Positions 1 through 8,008 are shown, numbered from the stretch's first letter. The stretch is DNA of 39,978 nucleotides from JBNKWA01 sp050299555 (GCA_050299555.1 JBNKWA010000047.1:1-39978); one strand, 5' to 3'. The notes: a model not told the origin generated them from the letters alone. Translations and numbers: made by a program.

Positions 1-39
1 TTGTGAACCAGCAAGGGCGGACATGTCCCGAGGACAAGC

Positions 40-603
40 ATGAAGATCCCCACCAACGCCTGGCTCAGGCGTGCAGCCGTCGGCATCGTCGCCGTCGTCA
101 CCGTTGTCGTGCTCAGCCCCGGCAATGCCAGCACCAATGTCGAGGCCGTGGGCGACCGGACCCAGGTCGCGCTGCCGGTGGCGGCGGCGGTGTGCTCGCT
201 CGGCCGCCGCGCCTTCACCGACACGCTGGTCCGCTTCGCCGGCATGCAGGCGGTGATCCAGACCTCGAAGTCCGAACTGGGCACCGAGCCGATCAACATC
301 CGCCCCAACGGCAACCGCAACGGCTTTCCCTCCGGACACACGGCGGCCGCGTTCTTCGGCGCGACGGCGCTGGCGCGTACCTGCTTCGCCGAGTCGCCGC
401 CGGGCCAGATCCTGGTCTTCGCCACCGCCGCCTTCACCGGCTACTCGCGTATCGAGGCGGGCAAGCACTTCCTCTTCCAGGTGCTGGCCGGGGCGCTTCT
501 GGGCTTCGCCGGCGATCGCAGCTTCCGGCGCCCGTTCAGCGGTCTCCGCCGCGTGGTAGGCTGGCTTCGCCGCCGCCCGGCACCAGCCGTGGTGCGGCGA
601 TGA
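40..603 (+). CDS. PAP2-superfamily phosphatase, possibly acting on lipid A or another lipid phosphate
   Basis: A 187-residue protein with an N-terminal export or anchor segment (residues about 10-30) followed by the PAP2 phosphatase signature. Visible are K77, an R88-P89 pair, the PSGH block at 97-100, and S136-R137 with H143. In the usual SR-x5-H-x3-D motif the last Asp supports the nucleophilic His; here that position is Gln147. PAP2 enzymes dephosphorylate lipid phosphates on the periplasmic side of the inner membrane, and LpxE/LpxF act on lipid A. The start is preceded by GAGG about 8 nt upstream. The stop overlaps the ATG of the next gene (ATGA), so the two are translationally coupled. 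That partner resembles a lipid A oxidase, which makes a lipid A role attractive but unproven. The protein is shorter and less hydrophobic than six-helix LpxE. Confidence 0.8.
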   Translation: MKIPTNAWLRRAAVGIVAVVTVVVLSPGNASTNVEAVGDRTQVALPVAAAVCSLGRRAFTDTLVRFAGMQAVIQTSKSELGTEPINIRPNGNRNGFPSGHTAAAFFGATALARTCFAESPPGQILVFATAAFTGYSRIEAGKHFLFQVLAGALLGFAGDRSFRRPFSGLRRVVGWLRRRPAPAVVRR

Positions 604-1253
604 GGGCGACCGGTGCGGCAGCGCTTCTGACCCTGGCGCTGGCCGTGCCGGCGTCGGCCCCCGCGGCCGAGTGGCAGGTGTCGCTCTATTCCGGCAGCCA
701 GGGCGCCGCCGACAGCACCGTCAGCGGCAATGACAACGGCACGCCGTTCCGCTTTACCGCCGGGTGGGAGGGGCGCCCGACGGCGGCGCCACCCTATTGG
801 GGGCTGCGGGCCACGCGCTGGGACGGGGACTGGGGCTGGGGCGCCGAGTTCACCCATGCCAAGGTTTATGCCGACGATGCGACCCTGGCGGCGTCCGGCT
901 TCTCGACACTGGAATTCACCGACGGGCTGAACATCGCCACCGTCAACCTCGCGCGGCGCTGGCCCGGGGCCGGGCGGCTGACGCCCTATGCCGGCGCCGG
1001 GCTCGGCATCTCGGTCCCGCATGTCGAGGTCCAGGCACCCACCGCCGCCAGCAAGACGTTCGAATACCAGCTTGCCGGCCCCGCGGCGCGGGCCTTCGCT
1101 GGCCTCGACATCGCACTGTCCGGCCACTGGTCGGCGCTTGTCGAGGCCCAGGCCACCTACAGCCTCAACCAGGCCAGCCTCGACGGCGGCGGCCGACTCA
1201 GGACCGACATCCTGACCGGCGCGGTCAATATCGGCCTCAGCTACAGCTTCTGA
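600..1253 (+). CDS. Outer-membrane beta-barrel protein resembling lipid A oxidase (LpxQ-like)
   Basis: A 217-residue precursor with a signal peptide ending near ASAPAA (about residues 1-23). The mature part alternates polar and hydrophobic residues in strand-sized blocks and ends in SYSF, the terminal aromatic typical of outer-membrane barrels. Blocks such as FTAGWEGR, WGAEFTHAKVYADD and LEFTDGLN recall proteins annotated as lipid A oxidase in Rhizobiales and Rhodobacterales. In Rhizobium, LpxQ oxidises the proximal glucosamine of lipid A to 2-aminogluconate after 1-dephosphorylation. The ATG at 600 overlaps the stop of the PAP2 gene, which would suit a coupled phosphatase/oxidase pair. The family call is from memory of conserved blocks, so a generic OmpA/OmpW-like barrel remains possible. 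Confidence 0.65.
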   Translation: MRATGAAALLTLALAVPASAPAAEWQVSLYSGSQGAADSTVSGNDNGTPFRFTAGWEGRPTAAPPYWGLRATRWDGDWGWGAEFTHAKVYADDATLAASGFSTLEFTDGLNIATVNLARRWPGAGRLTPYAGAGLGISVPHVEVQAPTAASKTFEYQLAGPAARAFAGLDIALSGHWSALVEAQATYSLNQASLDGGGRLRTDILTGAVNIGLSYSF

Positions 1254-1264
1254 CGAGCGGCGAC

Positions 1265-1445
1265 GCCCCGGTCCGGACGACCAGTCCGGGCCAGGCCCGC
1301 CCCGCCCCGGGGGAGGGCGTCTTGCGGCCTTGCGACCCAGGGGTCGTTTCTCGGCGGTGTTGAACCCTGAAGTGCATCAGCGGCGATGATTCACCACGCC
1401 CTTCTCGGATCGGGCGCGGCCCGGACTGGTCATCCGGTCCGGGGC
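1265..1445. repeat. Long imperfect inverted repeat between convergent genes
   Basis: Positions 1265-1292 and 1418-1445 are inverted copies of each other, matching at 26 of 28 positions, with 125 bp between them. The left arm contains GACCAGTCCGGGCC and the right arm GGCCCGGACTGGTC. The repeat fills the space between the barrel gene (+) and the gene ending at 1453 (-). It could be a bidirectional terminator or a small non-autonomous element. No target duplication is visible at its edges. Confidence 0.6.
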
Positions 1446-1452
1446 ATGCGCG

Positions 1453-2640
1453 TCAGGGTCCCAGCGTCTGCAGCCAGGCCGAGACGGCGAGGTAGACCGC
1501 GCCCAGCGTCGGCGCCCATTTGAACAGGGCAATCGCGGCCTGCCTGCCGGCCTCCTTGGCGAACTCGGTGGCAAAGGTCTCGCCCTTGCCGGCGCACCAC
1601 CGGCGCAGGCGGCGCCAGAAGGTCTCCACCACGTCAAGCTCCGCCGCGACGACCTCGGTGTCCGGCGCCCCGTTCTTCACCACCTCGGCCTGAAGCCGGG
1701 CCAGCGCCGCCTGCAAGCGCTCGAACTCGGCCCGCGTCGGTGCTGCCTCGATGGGCTCGGGCGGATAGTTGCCGCCGATGCCCAGCCTTTCGGCCTCGCT
1801 CCGCGCCGCCTGCAGCGCCTGACGGGCCTCGGTCCGGGCCGGCTCTTCGGCCTCCCCCATCAGCGCCTCGATCAGCGCGTTGACATGTGCCGGCCCCCTG
1901 TCCCAGTCGGCATTCGGGATCGCGGCGACCCGGGCCAGCAGCGGCCAGTTCTGCGGCCGCCCTTCGCGGTGGCGCCGGTACCAGTCGGTCCAGAACGCCC
2001 AGCGCCGGTCCTCGTCCAGCAGCAGCGCCCGCAGGCGCCTCCAGTTGGCGGGCACCGGTTCGGGTGCGGAATCGTCCAACTCGGCCGGTTGCCCGTCCCC
2101 CCACGCCAGGGGCGTCCCGTCCTCCCATGCCCAGACCTCTGCCGGCCAGAGCGGCGCACTGAAAGCACCCGCCTCGCCGGCACTGGCGAAGACTTCTGCG
2201 TCCTCCCGTGCCGCCCGCACCACCGCCTCGGCGCCAATCGAATCCCCCGCCCGCACCACCGCATGCGCCGCCGCCTTCGCCGCGGCGTCCGGGTCGGTCG
2301 CCGCGAAGACCGCGGACCGGGCTGCGGATCGCGCCGCCGCGGCGGGGTCGCTGGCCGTCGTTCCGGGACCCGAGATGGCAGCCACGGCCGACAGTGCCGC
2401 CTGCTGCGTGCCGTCATTCGGCGCCAGGGCCGCCACCGTCGCGGTCAGGTTGGCGCGCAGGTACCTCAGCAGCACATCCGGCGCCCGCCGCCCGCGCGAG
2501 GTCTCGTCGAAGATCCCGACCAGGTTCGGCAGCACCCTGAGCGCCGAGCGGGCGGCGATGGCGATGGCGACCTCGCGCGGCTCTCCCTCCAGCCACGCCC
2601 GAAGCGCGTCCTCGTTTTCCAGATCAGCCGCCTCGGCCAC
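1453..2640 (-). CDS. Conserved hypothetical protein, Ala-rich, with a C-terminal hydrophobic segment
   Basis: I do not recognise a characterised family. The protein is about 395 residues. The N-terminal half is very rich in Ala and Arg and probably helical. The middle contains a Trp-rich block (DRRWAFWTDWYRRHREG, then AAIPNADWDRGPAHVN) that I associate with uncharacterised alphaproteobacterial proteins. It is followed by GIGGNYPPEPI, a version of the short GHNxPPEPI motif seen in many such proteins. The C-terminal 45 residues include a hydrophobic stretch (LFKWAPTLGAVYLAVSAWL) that could anchor it in a membrane. The start is uncertain: GTG at 2640 has GAGGGGG 8 nt upstream, while a TTG at 2646 lies too close to that site. 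The upstream region holds the triple palindromic repeat. Confidence 0.7.
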   Translation of the reverse strand: MAEAADLENEDALRAWLEGEPREVAIAIAARSALRVLPNLVGIFDETSRGRRAPDVLLRYLRANLTATVAALAPNDGTQQAALSAVAAISGPGTTASDPAAAARSAARSAVFAATDPDAAAKAAAHAVVRAGDSIGAEAVVRAAREDAEVFASAGEAGAFSAPLWPAEVWAWEDGTPLAWGDGQPAELDDSAPEPVPANWRRLRALLLDEDRRWAFWTDWYRRHREGRPQNWPLLARVAAIPNADWDRGPAHVNALIEALMGEAEEPARTEARQALQAARSEAERLGIGGNYPPEPIEAAPTRAEFERLQAALARLQAEVVKNGAPDTEVVAAELDVVETFWRRLRRWCAGKGETFATEFAKEAGRQAAIALFKWAPTLGAVYLAVSAWLQTLGP

Positions 2641-2675
2641 CCTCAAAACCCCCTCGAAAACCCCGTCCCCGATGC

Positions 2676-3039
2676 GTCCCCACTATGTCCCCACAGGAAT
2701 AGAAATGAAATCAATAACTTACAAGATGTCCCCATGGGGACACCCTTGCGGCGGGCCCAATCCTACCCCGATTCCGCCCGCCGTCGCGCGGGGGCGGCCC
2801 GGGGCGCCATGGCCGCGGTCCGCAGCGCGTCCCCAAAGTGTCCCCACGGGAATTCCCACGATTCCAGTACCTTGACCCCCCGTCCCCATGGGGACGCCTT
2901 TCCGGCAGCAAGATCGCGCCCGGGCCCGCTCCCCGCCCGCCCACCCGCGCGCCCGGGGCGCGATCGGCGGCAGTCCCCAGAGTGTCCCCACCGGAAATGC
3001 CCGCAAGACAATACCTTGACCCCCTGTCCCCATGGGGAC
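2676..3039. repeat. Three direct copies of a 66-67 bp element ending in GTCCCCATGGGGAC
   Basis: The copies are at 2676-2741, 2829-2895 and 2973-3039. Each begins with GTCCCCANANTGTCCCCAC followed by GGAA, and ends in the perfect 14-bp palindrome GTCCCCATGGGGAC (2728-2741, 2882-2895, 3026-3039). Copies 2 and 3 also share TACCTTGACCCCC just before the palindrome. The distance from first base to palindrome is 52, 53 and 53 bp. The copies are separated by GC-rich spacers of 87 and 77 bp. They lie between the 3' end of the PLP enzyme gene and the start of the hypothetical gene. A lone copy of the palindrome recurs at 33069-33082. This looks like a dispersed intergenic repeat family, or a triple operator. 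Confidence 0.85.
2912..2965. repeat. GC-rich inverted repeat in the spacer between repeat copies 2 and 3
   Basis: GATCGCGCCCGGGC (2912-2925) is mirrored by GCCCGGGGCGCGATC (2951-2965), with one extra G, around a C-rich loop. A very similar hairpin with a similar CCCGCCCACCC-type loop occurs at 32762-32812. Confidence 0.55.
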
Positions 3040-3056
3040 GCTGCTTGCGGCCCCCA

Positions 3057-4214
3057 TCAGACCCCGTCCAGCGCCTGTTCCAGATCGGCGATCAGGTCGC
3101 CGGCATCCTCGATCCCCGCCGACAGCCGCACCAGTTCCGGCGGCACGATCGAGTTCGGCCCCTCCACCGCCTTGCGGTGCTCGATCAGGCTCTCGACCCC
3201 GCCCAGCGAGGTGGCCGGGATCCACACCCCGACCCGCCTGACCAGAGCCGCCGCGGCCGCCTCGTCCCGCATCAGGCATGACAGCATGCCGCCGAAGCCG
3301 CCGGTCATCTGCCGCGCGGCGACGGCGTGGCCCGGGTGGCTCTCCAGCCCGGGGTAGAGGACCCGCGCCACCGCCGGGTGCCCCTGCAGCGCCCGCGCCA
3401 CCGCCAGGGCATTGGCGCTGGCCCGCTCGAAGCGGAGATAAAGCGTGCGCAGGCCGCGGATCAGCAGCCAGGCCTCGAAGGCGGCGATCACCGAGCCCTG
3501 CATCTTGCGGGTCGTCTCCAGCTCTTCCCAGCGACCGGGATCGGCCAGCGACAGTACCCCGGCGGTCAGGTCGGAATGGCCGGCGAGGTACTTGGTGGCC
3601 GAGTGAAAGGCGATGTCGGCGCCGAGATCGAGTGCCCGCGTGGTGCAGGGCGGTCCGGCGGTGCCGTCGACCGCGAGAAGCGCGCCCGCCTTGTGGGCCG
3701 CCCCGGCCGCGGCGGCGATGTCGATCACGTCCCAGCTCGGGTTGGTGGGCGTCTCGATCCAGACCAGCCGCGTCTCGCCCGGCCGGATCGCGGCGGCCAG
3801 CGCGCCCGGCTCACCGGCATCGAACAGGGTCAGCCCGATGCCGCGCCGGTCGCGCAGGCGGATCAGGTTGTTCAGCACCCCATGGTAGATGATCTTCGGC
3901 GCCACCACGTGGTCGCCCGCCACCAGCCCGTCCAGCACCGCTGCCACCGCCGCCTGGCCCGAGGCGAAGAGCAGCGTCGCCGCCGCGCCTTCCAGGGACC
4001 GGATCACCGCCTCGGCATGCTCCACCGTCGGCCCGCCGTCGCGGGCATAGATGTAGCGCTGCCGGGGCGCGTAGTCGGCGTCGCGGGCGAAGGTGGTGGC
4101 CGGTTCGATCCCCGGCACCACCGCACCGGTGCGCGGGTCGATCCGCCTCAGTGCCTGGGCGGCGCGCGTGGCGGGGTGAAGCGGGCTGTTGCGACCGTCA
4201 TGCGTGTCCGACAC
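3057..4214 (-). CDS. Trans-sulfuration family PLP enzyme (Cys/Met metabolism lyase or synthase)
   Basis: A 385-residue member of the cystathionine gamma-synthase/beta-lyase fold. The PLP lysine is K208 in HSATKYLAGHSD; the conserved Asp is D183 in AVDGT; the substrate-loop signature IETPTNP is at about 153-159. In most relatives the Asp is followed by Asn (VDNT), whereas Gly is found here. The family interconverts cysteine, cystathionine, homocysteine and methionine precursors in the cytosol, and members cannot be told apart by these motifs, so no symbol is given. The GTG start at 4214 is chosen because GGGAGG lies 5 nt upstream; an ATG at 4250 gives a longer form without a comparable site. 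Transcribed divergently from the kinase gene. Confidence 0.85.
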   Translation of the reverse strand: MSDTHDGRNSPLHPATRAAQALRRIDPRTGAVVPGIEPATTFARDADYAPRQRYIYARDGGPTVEHAEAVIRSLEGAAATLLFASGQAAVAAVLDGLVAGDHVVAPKIIYHGVLNNLIRLRDRRGIGLTLFDAGEPGALAAAIRPGETRLVWIETPTNPSWDVIDIAAAAGAAHKAGALLAVDGTAGPPCTTRALDLGADIAFHSATKYLAGHSDLTAGVLSLADPGRWEELETTRKMQGSVIAAFEAWLLIRGLRTLYLRFERASANALAVARALQGHPAVARVLYPGLESHPGHAVAARQMTGGFGGMLSCLMRDEAAAAALVRRVGVWIPATSLGGVESLIEHRKAVEGPNSIVPPELVRLSAGIEDAGDLIADLEQALDGV

Positions 4215-4327
4215 CTGTGCCTCCCTCGTTTCCGGCGACGATGGCCGCATGCGGTGCTTCCGGCAAGAGCCTGGCGCTTGACGAGGAGCGGCCCTATCGC
4301 GGACGCTTGGCGCTCGGGGAGGAAACA

Positions 4328-6133
4328 ATGCGCCGGCACGCACCGGTCCTGCTGTTGTGCATCGGAGTGATGGCCGCCGCCTTTGCCGGCGGCTATGCCC
4401 TCGGCCTGCGTGCCACCCTGATCCAGGTGTCCGAACGCGGACAGGATGATCTTAGACTGGGCATCGACCGGCTGAACCTGCAGCTCGACCGGTTCCGCCA
4501 GTTGCCGGCGATCCTGTCGCGGCAGGCCGAAGTGGTGGCCGCGCTGGAGGCGCCGACCCCGGCGACTGTCGCCGCGGCCAACGCCGAGCTGCAGCGCATC
4601 GCCGACAGTTCCGGCGCGCTGGACATCTACGCGATGGACCGGACCGGCATGACCGTCTCGGCATCCAACTGGGACCTCGACCGCAACTTCGTCGGTCAGA
4701 ATTTCGCCTTCCGCCCGTATTTCCGCGAGGCCAGCCATGGCAATCTGGCCAGCTACCATGCCGTCGGCACGACCTCCGGCCAGCGCGGGTTCTACTTTGC
4801 CCATCCGGTGCGCGACCACCGATCGCGAACGCTGGGCGCCCTGGCGGTCAAGGTGGATCTCGAACGGATCGAGGCGGCCTGGCGCGGCGACCCCGAGATT
4901 CTGATGTTCGAGGACGAGAACGGCGTTATCTTCCTGGCCAACCGTCCGGCGCTGATCCTGCGGCGCATCGGCGGCGCGGCGCCGACCCTTGCCGACCCGC
5001 AGCAGTATGCGTCGCGGACACCGGAGCCGCTGCCGCCCTTCCGCCGCGGCACGCTTTTCGGCCACCCGGTCTGGCGGGGGCTGGAGGTGGAGAGGGTGCC
5101 TTCCTCGGTGCTGGCGCTTTCGGTGCCGGTGCCGCGTCTGGACATGACGGCGCATATCCTTGTCGATCTCGCGCCCGCCCGGGCGCAGGGCCTGCTCTGG
5201 GGTGTGCTCGCGGCGACCGTCACCGGGCTTCTGTTCCTGGCGGGCATGATACTGCTGCAGCGCCGTCGGTCCTTCGCCGCCCAGCTGGCGGTCGAGGAGC
5301 GCGCCCGCGGCCAGCTCGAACTGCGCGTCGCGGAACGCACCGAGGAGCTGTCCGAGGCCAACCGCAGGCTGCGGCAGGAAGTTGAGGAGCGCCGCGCCGT
5401 CGAGACCGAGTTGCGGCAGGTGCAGGACCAACTCGTGCAGGCCGGCAAGCTCAAGGCACTGGGCGAGATGTCCGCCGGCATCAGCCATGAGCTGAACCAG
5501 CCGCTGGCCGCCATCCAGTCGCTGGCCGACAACGCGGAAATCCTGATGGAGCGTGGCGACAATCTCGCCGTCGTCACCAATATCGGCCGGATCTCTGAAC
5601 TCGCTGCCCGCATGGGGCGCATCATCCGAAATCTGCGCGCCTTTGCCCGCAAGGAGGACGAGGCCGTGGTCGATGTCGATCTGGTCTCGGTGGTCGGCGA
5701 TGCCATAGCGATTGCGGCCGGCAGGGCCCGCGCAGCGGAGGCCGAGATTGTCTGGGTTCCGCCCGCGGCGCCTGTGCTGGTGCGAGGCGGGCGGGTTCGC
5801 CTGCAGCAGGTGGTGGTCAACCTTTTGTCGAATGCTGTCGATGCGGTGGAATCCTCGACCGGGTCACGCCGGGTCAAGGTGGAACTCGCTGCCGACGCCG
5901 CCCGGGCACGCCTTTCGGTGTGCGACGCGGGCCCCGGGCTTGCCGACCCGAAGCGGATCTTCGATCCGTTCTACACCACCAAGCAAGTGGGCGAGGGGCT
6001 CGGCCTGGGGCTCTCCATCTCATATGGCATCGTGCAGAGTTTCGGTGGCCAGATCAGCGGCCGCAATCGCCCCGAAGGCGGCGCGGAATTTGTTGTCGAG
6101 CTCGAGCGGGCAAAGGAGCGTCGTGCCGCATGA
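4328..6133 (+). CDS. dctB: C4-dicarboxylate-type sensor histidine kinase (DctB family)
   Basis: A 601-residue membrane kinase. One transmembrane segment lies near residues 7-27 and another near 293-315, enclosing a periplasmic sensor of about 270 residues with double-PAS/Cache character. A coiled segment follows (LRVAERTEELSEANRRLRQEVEERRA). The phospho-acceptor is H387 in GISHELNQP; N, G1 and G2 boxes are visible (VVNLLSNAVDAV, DAGPGLADP, GLGLGLSISYGI). DctB kinases sense C4-dicarboxylates and phosphorylate DctD to switch on uptake. The start ATG at 4328 has GGGGAGG 5 nt upstream. The stop overlaps the start of the response regulator (ATGA), and a TRAP transporter follows, so ligand and target are probably linked. 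Confidence 0.93.
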   Translation: MRRHAPVLLLCIGVMAAAFAGGYALGLRATLIQVSERGQDDLRLGIDRLNLQLDRFRQLPAILSRQAEVVAALEAPTPATVAAANAELQRIADSSGALDIYAMDRTGMTVSASNWDLDRNFVGQNFAFRPYFREASHGNLASYHAVGTTSGQRGFYFAHPVRDHRSRTLGALAVKVDLERIEAAWRGDPEILMFEDENGVIFLANRPALILRRIGGAAPTLADPQQYASRTPEPLPPFRRGTLFGHPVWRGLEVERVPSSVLALSVPVPRLDMTAHILVDLAPARAQGLLWGVLAATVTGLLFLAGMILLQRRRSFAAQLAVEERARGQLELRVAERTEELSEANRRLRQEVEERRAVETELRQVQDQLVQAGKLKALGEMSAGISHELNQPLAAIQSLADNAEILMERGDNLAVVTNIGRISELAARMGRIIRNLRAFARKEDEAVVDVDLVSVVGDAIAIAAGRARAAEAEIVWVPPAAPVLVRGGRVRLQQVVVNLLSNAVDAVESSTGSRRVKVELAADAARARLSVCDAGPGLADPKRIFDPFYTTKQVGEGLGLGLSISYGIVQSFGGQISGRNRPEGGAEFVVELERAKERRAA

Positions 6134-6747
6134 CCGCACCGCGGGTCATTTTCGTCGACGATGACCGTGACGTGCGAGAGGCGATCGGTCAGTCGCTGGA
6201 ACTCGCCGGCTATCAGGTTACCCTTTGCCGCGCCTTCATCGAGGCGACCGACCACATCACGCCAGGCTTCACCGGTGTCGTGGTGACGGATGTTCGTATG
6301 CCGGGCAAGGACGGCTTCGACCTGCTCGAGCGGGCGCTGAGGATCGATGGCGATCTTCCGGTGATCGTGATGACCGGCGAAGGCGACATCCCCATGGCCG
6401 TCCGCGCCATGGCCGCCGGTGCCTATGACTTTCTGGAAAAGCCCTGTCCGCCCAAGCGCCTGCTTGATGCGGTGGCACGGGCGACCGAGAAGCGTGCGCT
6501 GGTATTGGAAAACCGTCGCCTGCACGCGGAACGCAAGACCATCGCCGAGGTCCGTCGCCGGGTGCCGGGCGAGGGCCTGAGCACCCAGATGGACATGGTC
6601 GAGAGACTGCTGATCGAAGCTGCGATGGCCGATCACGGCGGACGCGTCGTCGCCGTGGCCGAAGCGCTCGATCTGCCGCGCAAGACGCTGTACGACAAGC
6701 TCAAGCGTCACGGCATTGATCCGGCGAGCTATCGCGGTACGGAATGA
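6130..6747 (+). CDS. dctD: Short DctD-like response regulator: receiver plus Fis-type HTH, no AAA+ domain
   Basis: A 205-residue regulator coupled to the kinase by an ATGA overlap. The receiver domain (1 to about 120) has the acidic pair DDD at 10-12, phospho-acceptor D54 in VVTDVRMPGKDG, the conserved Thr in VMTGEGD, and Lys in GAYDFLEKP, all typical of NtrC/DctD receivers. The last 50 residues (EAMADHGG to ETLYDKLKRHGI region) are a Fis-type helix-turn-helix. The sigma-54-activating ATPase of about 240 residues that separates these in normal DctD, with its GAFTGA loop and Walker motifs, is missing. The arrangement resembles RegA/PrrA/ActR rather than NtrC. It should therefore act without contacting sigma-54. 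The reading frame is uninterrupted, so this is not an obvious pseudogene. Confidence 0.88.
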   Translation: MTAPRVIFVDDDRDVREAIGQSLELAGYQVTLCRAFIEATDHITPGFTGVVVTDVRMPGKDGFDLLERALRIDGDLPVIVMTGEGDIPMAVRAMAAGAYDFLEKPCPPKRLLDAVARATEKRALVLENRRLHAERKTIAEVRRRVPGEGLSTQMDMVERLLIEAAMADHGGRVVAVAEALDLPRKTLYDKLKRHGIDPASYRGTE

Positions 6748-6787
6748 TTCGCCGGTTGTGGGCATGGTGCGTCCAACCGGCGGGCGT

Positions 6788-6807
6788 CTGTGCGGATTTC
6801 CGCACAG
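6788..6807. promoter_or_regulatory. Probable regulator operator upstream of dctP
   Basis: CTGTGCGGATTTCCGCACAG is a perfect 9-bp-arm palindrome with a TT centre, about 180 bp upstream of the dctP start and 41 bp after the response regulator stop. Its position between the two-component genes and the transporter suggests binding by the short DctD-like regulator. No sigma-54 -24/-12 element with correct spacing is visible before dctP, and I see no clear -35/-10 pair. Confidence 0.6.
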
Positions 6808-6984
6808 TCAGCCGCTGTGCTTCTTCCATCGAGCTGTCAACGGGCGCAGCCTGCGCCTTGATATTGAATGGTTAATCCTGCGCCGCACCAGGCGGGCAAG
6901 AATTGCTGTCGCTGCGAAATGAGGTGCGGACTATGCTCGCACGAGCTCCGGCCCCGGAGTGCAAAAATGCTTAGGGAGGATAAC

Positions 6985-7986
6985 ATGCGGAAGTTCCTTA
7001 CCACTGTCGCGGCAGCGGCGTTGACCCTGTCGGCCGGCGCCGCCCTGGCGCAGTGCGATGACGGCGAGATCGTCATCAAGTTCAGCCACGTCACCAATTC
7101 GGACAAGCACCCCAAGGGGATCGCCGCGCAGCTCTTCGCTGATCGTGTCAACGAGGAGATGAATGGCAAGGCATGCGTGGAGGTCTTTCCGAACTCCACG
7201 CTTTACGACGACGACAAGGTGCTGGAGGCGATGCTGAACGGCGACGTGCAGTTCGCTGCGCCGTCGCTGTCGAAATTCGAGACCTTCACGAAGGTATTCC
7301 GCATCTTCGACCTGCCGTTCATGTTCAAGAGTGTCGAGGCGGTTGATGCCTTCCAGAGTTCCGACGCCGGGCAGGCGATGAAGGAATCCATGGCCCGCCG
7401 TGGCCTCCTGGGTCTGGAATTCTGGCACAACGGCATGAAGCAGTTGTCGGCCAACAAGCCTCTTCTGGTCCCCGAGGACGCGGCTGGCCTGAAATTCCGT
7501 GTCCAGCCGTCGGACGTTCTGAAGGCGCAGTTCGAGGCACTCGGTGCTTCGCCCCAGGCGATGGCGTTCTCCGAGGTCTACGGCGCGCTGCAGACCGGCG
7601 TCGTTGATGGGCAGGAGAACAGCTGGTCGAACATCTACGGCCAGAAGTTCTACGAGGTGCAGGACGGGACCACCGAGACCAATCATGGCATTCTCGACTA
7701 CATGGTCGTGGTGTCCGTCGATTGGTGGGATGGTCTGCCCGAGGATGTCCGCGACCAGATCGCCACGATCCTCCACGAGGTGACAACCGAGCGCAACGCG
7801 GCGGTTGGTCAGGTCGACATGGAGGCCCGGCAGGCGGTGCTTGATGCCGGCGGCGAGATCCGCGAGCTGACGCCCGAACAGCGTCAGGCCTGGGTCGATG
7901 CCATGCGGCCGGTCTGGGATCAGTTCGAGGGCGACGTAGGCGCCGACACCATCGCCGCCGCACAGGAGATCAACGCCAGCATGTAA
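6985..7986 (+). CDS. dctP: TRAP transporter substrate-binding protein (DctP family)
   Basis: A 333-residue periplasmic solute-binding protein with a clear signal peptide (residues 1-22, cleavage after AALA). The mature part opens with the TRAP P-subunit pattern IVIKFSHVTNSDKHPKG and continues with FPNSTLYDDDKVLEAMLNGDVQF. The ligand-binding Arg region is FRVQPSDVLKAQFEALGASPQAM, followed by VDGQENSWSNIY. Such proteins deliver C4-dicarboxylates such as malate, succinate or fumarate to the membrane subunits. The start follows AGGGAGGA at 6973-6980. It is the first gene of dctP-dctQ-dctM; a hairpin after it may favour excess binding protein. The neighbouring DctB-type kinase supports a dicarboxylate ligand, but the exact substrate cannot be read from sequence. 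Confidence 0.94.
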   Translation: MRKFLTTVAAAALTLSAGAALAQCDDGEIVIKFSHVTNSDKHPKGIAAQLFADRVNEEMNGKACVEVFPNSTLYDDDKVLEAMLNGDVQFAAPSLSKFETFTKVFRIFDLPFMFKSVEAVDAFQSSDAGQAMKESMARRGLLGLEFWHNGMKQLSANKPLLVPEDAAGLKFRVQPSDVLKAQFEALGASPQAMAFSEVYGALQTGVVDGQENSWSNIYGQKFYEVQDGTTETNHGILDYMVVVSVDWWDGLPEDVRDQIATILHEVTTERNAAVGQVDMEARQAVLDAGGEIRELTPEQRQAWVDAMRPVWDQFEGDVGADTIAAAQEINASM

Positions 7987-8008
7987 GGCCCCCTGGCGGG
8001 TTGCATCA

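Noticed and set aside
2676..3039. CRISPR array
   Set aside because: There are only three units, they are 66-67 bp with an internal palindrome, the spacers are unequal (87 and 77 bp) and no cas gene is near.
1880..3357. Long open frames on both strands through 1880-3357, including frames across the triple repeat
   Set aside because: They are low-complexity Arg/Pro/Ala translations that arise from GC-rich codon bias opposite real genes and from the repeats themselves.
6885..6910. Sigma-54 promoter before dctP
   Set aside because: GG and TTGC occur (GGCGGGCAAGAATTGC), but no GG lies exactly 12 bp before the GC.
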